Of a DNA stretch of 64,000 nucleotides, positions 60,817 through 64,000 are shown piece after piece. Source of the stretch: Xanthobacteraceae bacterium (GTDB lineage Bacteria > Pseudomonadota > Alphaproteobacteria > Rhizobiales > Xanthobacteraceae); assembly GCA_019746355.1 (NCBI GenBank), contig JAIESC010000068.1:62001-126000 (forward strand), given 5' to 3'. Every line of letters begins with the position of its first letter. Position 1 is the first letter of the stretch. Both the position numbers and the translations under genes were made by a program. A model generated the notes under the pieces. That model ran no database searches. It saw only the letters and a list, made by a program, of their open reading frames with translations, and was not told the DNA's origin.

Positions 60817-61983
60817 CTATGCTCCCGCGCTTTTTTCGCGCAGCACGACGGTCGGCGCAAGGCCGATCACGACGATCGAGCAGATGCCGATCGGGATGAA
60901 AGGCGCGAAGGTCCAGCCCGTCAGGTCCCACAGCGCGCCGCCGATGATCGGCACGATCACCGCGCACGAATAGCTGATGGTGAAGATGCCCGCGGTCACG
61001 CGATGCACGTCCTCGGGCGGAGCGATCAGCGGCGGCAGCGCCAGCACGAGCACCAGCACCGCCGCACCGCCGAAGCCCCAGACGGCGCAGCCGGCGACGG
61101 CCCAGGCGCCGCCGAGAAATACGATCGCCGCGACCGAGGCGAGGCAGATCAGCGCGAACGCCATATACGACCACGTGGTCCGGACCATGCGTTCGGCGGA
61201 GAGGAGCAGCAGGAAGGATGCCGGAAGCTGGCCGGCGTTGAGCGCGGTGAGCGCTGCGTGAATAAGGTCGGGCCGGCCGGTCTGGGTGAAATAGTCCGGC
61301 AGGAAGCCGTTCATCGAGAAGTAGGTGGCGTTGACGCAGCCGAGCAGGAGCCCGATCCGCCAGAGTAGCGGGTTGCGGAAATCGGGCATCCACCGGCGGC
61401 TGGCCAGGCTTGGCGCTGCCGCCGGTCCGCGCGGCGCGCAGATTGCGATCGTCACGGCGACGGCCGCGACCATCAGCCCCCAGAACAGAAAGCTGCCGCG
61501 CCAGCTTTGCTCGATCAGCGGCAGCAGCAGCGGGATGGTCAGCGCCGCGGGCAGGATCTCGCCGATGATCAGCCCGTTGGTGTAGACCGCGGTGGCAAAG
61601 CCGATGCGCTGCGGCACCCAGGCGCGCACCAGCGGCGGCAGCGACGGCTGCATCACGGCGACGCCGAACGCCGTCACCACGGTGCCGAAGTAGAGCATCG
61701 CGATGCTTGGGCCGACGCCGCGCAGGGCCGACCCCACGGCGCAGAGCGCAAGCCCGACCAGCAGCGCGTTCAGCGCGCCGAGCCGCGCGATCATCAGCGA
61801 GCCGGCAATGGCCGCGCCCGCGAACAGCACCATCGGCAGGCCGGTGAGAATGCCGACCTGGGTTTCGGACAGGTGCAGGTCGTCGTGAATGAGCGGCGTG
61901 ACCGGCGGGACGGCGAGGATCGTCAGGCGCAGCGCATTGCCGGCGAGCCAGAGCAGCAGCAGCGCGCGGACTGGCCCGGTCAT
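60817..61983 (-). CDS. MFS transporter, CynX/NimT-like
   Basis: 388 aa, about twelve hydrophobic segments. Resembles the cyanate/nitroimidazole transporter group (CynX/NimT): short loops, RIGFATAVYTNGLIIGEILPAA and SASYMAFAL-like segments. Between a second MFS gene and the nitrilase in an operon. Suggests uptake or efflux of a nitrile or related small molecule. Confidence 0.85.
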   Translation of the reverse strand: MTGPVRALLLLWLAGNALRLTILAVPPVTPLIHDDLHLSETQVGILTGLPMVLFAGAAIAGSLMIARLGALNALLVGLALCAVGSALRGVGPSIAMLYFGTVVTAFGVAVMQPSLPPLVRAWVPQRIGFATAVYTNGLIIGEILPAALTIPLLLPLIEQSWRGSFLFWGLMVAAVAVTIAICAPRGPAAAPSLASRRWMPDFRNPLLWRIGLLLGCVNATYFSMNGFLPDYFTQTGRPDLIHAALTALNAGQLPASFLLLLSAERMVRTTWSYMAFALICLASVAAIVFLGGAWAVAGCAVWGFGGAAVLVLVLALPPLIAPPEDVHRVTAGIFTISYSCAVIVPIIGGALWDLTGWTFAPFIPIGICSIVVIGLAPTVVLREKSAGA

Positions 61984-61990
61984 CGGCCGG

Positions 61991-63202
61991 CTACGCGGCT
62001 TTTCGCTGCGGCACGCACATCACCGCAACCATCGAAAGAAGCGTGAAGCCCGCGACCAGGATAAAGGTCCAGCGCGGCGCGCCGTAGTCGAGCAGCGCGC
62101 CGAACAGCGGCGGCGCGAGGATGCCGGCGACGTGATAGCCGGTGGTGACGAAGGCGAACACCGCGCCGAACGAGCCGGGCGGGGTGACCTCGCGCACGAT
62201 CATGTCGCGCGAAGGCATCACGATGCCGCCGCACAGGCCCGCAAGCGACATCACCAGAATGAGAAGGAGCGCGCCGGGGTCCACGCTGGCGATCAGCGGC
62301 GCGGCCAGCACGGTCGCAAGCAATCCAACCGACGCGAGCAGGCGGTGATTGCTGATCCGTCCCGCGAGCCATCCGCCGACCAGCACGCCGCCTGCGCTGA
62401 GCAACAGATAGGCGGAGAGGGCGGTGTTTGACGTCACTGGGCTGGTGCCGTAAAGCGAGTCGAGCGCCACCACCGAGAAGTTCTGCAGGCCGAAGCTGCC
62501 GAACGCATACACCAGGAAGAACACGAAGTTCATCAGGATCGGCGCGGTGACGAGCAGCCGCCAATCGGTCGGCGTGGAGCCCGCATCGCGCGGCTTGGCC
62601 GCGGCCGGATGCGGTTCGCCGTCGGGCTGGAATATGAGCACCAGGGCGGCGATCACGCCCAGCAGTGCCGCGCCGAGAAATGCGCCGCGCCAGCCGAACA
62701 TCCCATGCAGCACCAGCACGGCGGCCGGAGCCGCGGCGCTGCCGAGCATTCCTGAGAAGGTGTGCACGGAATAGGCCTGGCTGATGCGCCCGGGCGCGAC
62801 GTAGCGCGAAAGCAGCGCATAGTCCGCCGGGTGATACACGGTGTTGCCGAGGCCAATGACGCCGAACATCGCCACCAGCATCCAATACGAGTTCACCAGT
62901 CCGGCGACGGTGAAGCCGGCCGCTCCGAGGAGCAGGCCGGCGATTAGGGCGAAGCGCGCGTTGATCCGGTCGATCAGAAAGCCTGCCGGCGTCTGTGCCA
63001 CGGCGGAGACCAGATTGAACACGGTGATGGCGAGCCCCACCTCGGTGTAGCTCACGCCGTAGTCGTCTTTGACGAAGGCGAACAGCGGCGGCAGCACCAG
63101 CATGTAGAAGTGGCTGACGAAGTGGGCGGTGCTGACGCCTGCCACGAGGCGGATGTCGCTCGTGCGCCGTGCCGCGAAGGTGAGATCGGTGGCTTCCGTC
63201 AT
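61991..63202 (-). CDS. MFS transporter (fosmidomycin-resistance-like)
   Basis: 403 aa from the ATG at 63202; longer frames lack support. Twelve hydrophobic segments. FVSHFYMLVLPPLFAFVKDDYGVSYTEVGLAI at the start, GNTVYHPADYALLSRYVAPGRISQAYSVHTFSG in the fourth-fifth segments match the Fsr/MFS_1 group. Seven bases separate its stop from the CynX-like gene, so both are probably cotranscribed. Confidence 0.87.
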   Translation of the reverse strand: MTEATDLTFAARRTSDIRLVAGVSTAHFVSHFYMLVLPPLFAFVKDDYGVSYTEVGLAITVFNLVSAVAQTPAGFLIDRINARFALIAGLLLGAAGFTVAGLVNSYWMLVAMFGVIGLGNTVYHPADYALLSRYVAPGRISQAYSVHTFSGMLGSAAAPAAVLVLHGMFGWRGAFLGAALLGVIAALVLIFQPDGEPHPAAAKPRDAGSTPTDWRLLVTAPILMNFVFFLVYAFGSFGLQNFSVVALDSLYGTSPVTSNTALSAYLLLSAGGVLVGGWLAGRISNHRLLASVGLLATVLAAPLIASVDPGALLLILVMSLAGLCGGIVMPSRDMIVREVTPPGSFGAVFAFVTTGYHVAGILAPPLFGALLDYGAPRWTFILVAGFTLLSMVAVMCVPQRKAA

Positions 63203-63227
63203 TCCGTTCGCTTGTGCCGCAGCCTGC

Positions 63228-63290
63228 TCCGGTTCTCTCTCCCCCACCAGGGCGTTCACGCCGTCTTCGCGGGCTATGCGGGGAGAGGGA
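63228..63290. repeat. Degenerate R1 repeat within a CT/GA-rich palindrome
   Basis: CTCTCTCCCCC on the left and GGGGAGAGGGAG on the right enclose GGCGTTCACGCCGTCTTCGCGGGCTATGCGG-type sequence (63251-63280), a diverged version of the R1 core. This suggests one repeat landing inside another. Confidence 0.55.
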
Positions 63291-63302
63291 GGGGCCGGTG
63301 TA

Positions 63303-64000
63303 TTACTGCTTCGCCTTCGCCTCTTGGATCGCCTGCCAGACGCGCGCCGGGCTTGCCGGCATGTCGATGTGCTTGATGCCGTAGACCGACAGCGCATCGA
63401 CCACCGCATTCATGATCGAGGTGAGCGATCCCGCGCAGCCCGCTTCGCCGCAGCCCTTGACGCCGAGCGGATTGGTCTTGGCCGGCACCGGATGGCTCTC
63501 GACAACGAAGTCGGGGACGTTGTGCGCCTTCGGCAGGGCGTAATCCATGAACGAGCCGGACAGGAGCTGCCCGCTCTCGTCATAGACCGTGTGCTCCATC
63601 AAGGTCTGGCCGATGCCTTGCGTCACACCGCCGTGCAACTGGCCGTCGACCAGCAGCGGATTGATGATGGTGCCGAAGTCGTTGACCGCGGTGTACTTGA
63701 CGACCTCGATGTTGCCGGTGTCGGGATCGACCTCGACCTCGCAGACATGGCAGCCGTTGGGATAGGCCGATGGCGCGCCGTCGCTGACGTGCTTGACGTC
63801 AAGCGATTGCGGTCCATCCGGCGGCAAGGGCATGCCGGTGCGGACTTTCTGCGCCAGCTCCATGATGCCGATCTCGCGGTCGGTGCCGGCGACGACGAAC
63901 CGGCCGTCCTTGAACTCGATGTCGCCAGCCGAAGCTTCGAGCGCGTGCGAGGCGATCTGCTTGCCCTGATCGACCACCTTGGCCGCGGCCTCGACGATGG
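63303..64000 (-). CDS. Xanthine dehydrogenase-family molybdopterin-binding large subunit (C-terminal part, runs off window)
   Basis: About 230 visible residues, the C-terminal portion, open to the window edge. Matches the ends of the other two large subunits: CEVEVDPDTGNIEVVKY, NDFGTIINPLLVDGQLHGGVTQGIGQTLMEH, and catalytic Glu in GVKGCGEAGC. Partner genes may lie beyond the window. Third member of this family within 54 kb. Confidence 0.9.
   Translation of the reverse strand, partial: IVEAAAKVVDQGKQIASHALEASAGDIEFKDGRFVVAGTDREIGIMELAQKVRTGMPLPPDGPQSLDVKHVSDGAPSAYPNGCHVCEVEVDPDTGNIEVVKYTAVNDFGTIINPLLVDGQLHGGVTQGIGQTLMEHTVYDESGQLLSGSFMDYALPKAHNVPDFVVESHPVPAKTNPLGVKGCGEAGCAGSLTSIMNAVVDALSVYGIKHIDMPASPARVWQAIQEAKAKQ

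Overview
The window is high-GC DNA from an alphaproteobacterium. It is most likely a member of the Hyphomicrobiales (Bradyrhizobium, Rhodopseudomonas or Xanthobacteraceae-like). I infer this from gene content (many branched-chain-type ABC importers, CoxL-like molybdenum hydroxylases, Bug receptors, UbiD decarboxylases, an FCD-type GntR regulator) and from the dense palindromic repeats between genes. No rRNA, tRNA, prophage, insertion sequence or CRISPR array was seen. The window is a chromosomal accessory region for uptake and breakdown of small organic acids and aromatics.

Left part, plus strand. Two complete Liv-type importers lie head to tail: 255-4936 (receptor, LivH, LivM, LivG, LivF) and 5249-9965 (Tat-exported receptor, LivG, LivF, LivH, LivM). 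They are followed by a stand-alone molybdenum hydroxylase large subunit (10224-12560), a 760-base GC-rich gap, a GntR/FCD regulator with a perfect palindrome upstream, and a leaderless periplasmic-binding-fold protein (14258-15139).

Centre left, minus strand. 24495 down to 15339 is a run of nine genes in one direction: alpha/beta hydrolase, LLM flavin monooxygenase-like protein, Bug receptor, two paralogous Liv receptors, then LivH, LivM, LivG and LivF. Diverging from it are a UbiD-family decarboxylase (24573), an isochorismatase-fold protein lacking the usual cysteine, and an unknown membrane protein. Then come a flavoprotein, a DMT exporter and a 3-hydroxyacyl-CoA dehydrogenase.

Centre. 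Mixed genes: a secreted trypsin-like protease, an LtrA-family membrane protein, a MmgE/PrpD-family protein, a small cysteine-rich secreted protein, a fused PurC-PurE protein like eukaryotic PAICS, and a VapBC toxin-antitoxin pair. A second catabolic block follows (38380-46307): Rieske oxygenase and molybdenum hydroxylase on the minus strand, then a second UbiD decarboxylase with a strong promoter and a NitT/TauT-type ABC importer on the plus strand.

Right part. A cupin protein, remnants of polysaccharide genes (47182-48309), a Bug receptor, an isocitrate/isopropylmalate-type dehydrogenase and a two-gene ABC-2 exporter. Next is an aromatic ring-hydroxylating system (reductase, beta, alpha, and an extradiol ring-cleavage dioxygenase; 53225-57134), another Liv-type receptor with a clear terminator, a nitroreductase, and an operon of two MFS transporters and a nitrilase (63202-59768). 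The window ends inside a third molybdenum hydroxylase large subunit.

Taken together, nine solute receptors feed several oxygenase, decarboxylase and hydrolase modules. The substrates cannot be read from sequence alone. The most unusual items are the PurC-PurE fusion, the divergent UbiD / LLM / double-receptor locus, the three molybdenum hydroxylase large subunits without visible partner subunits, and at least seven families of dispersed palindromic repeats, one of which lies inside a coding sequence.
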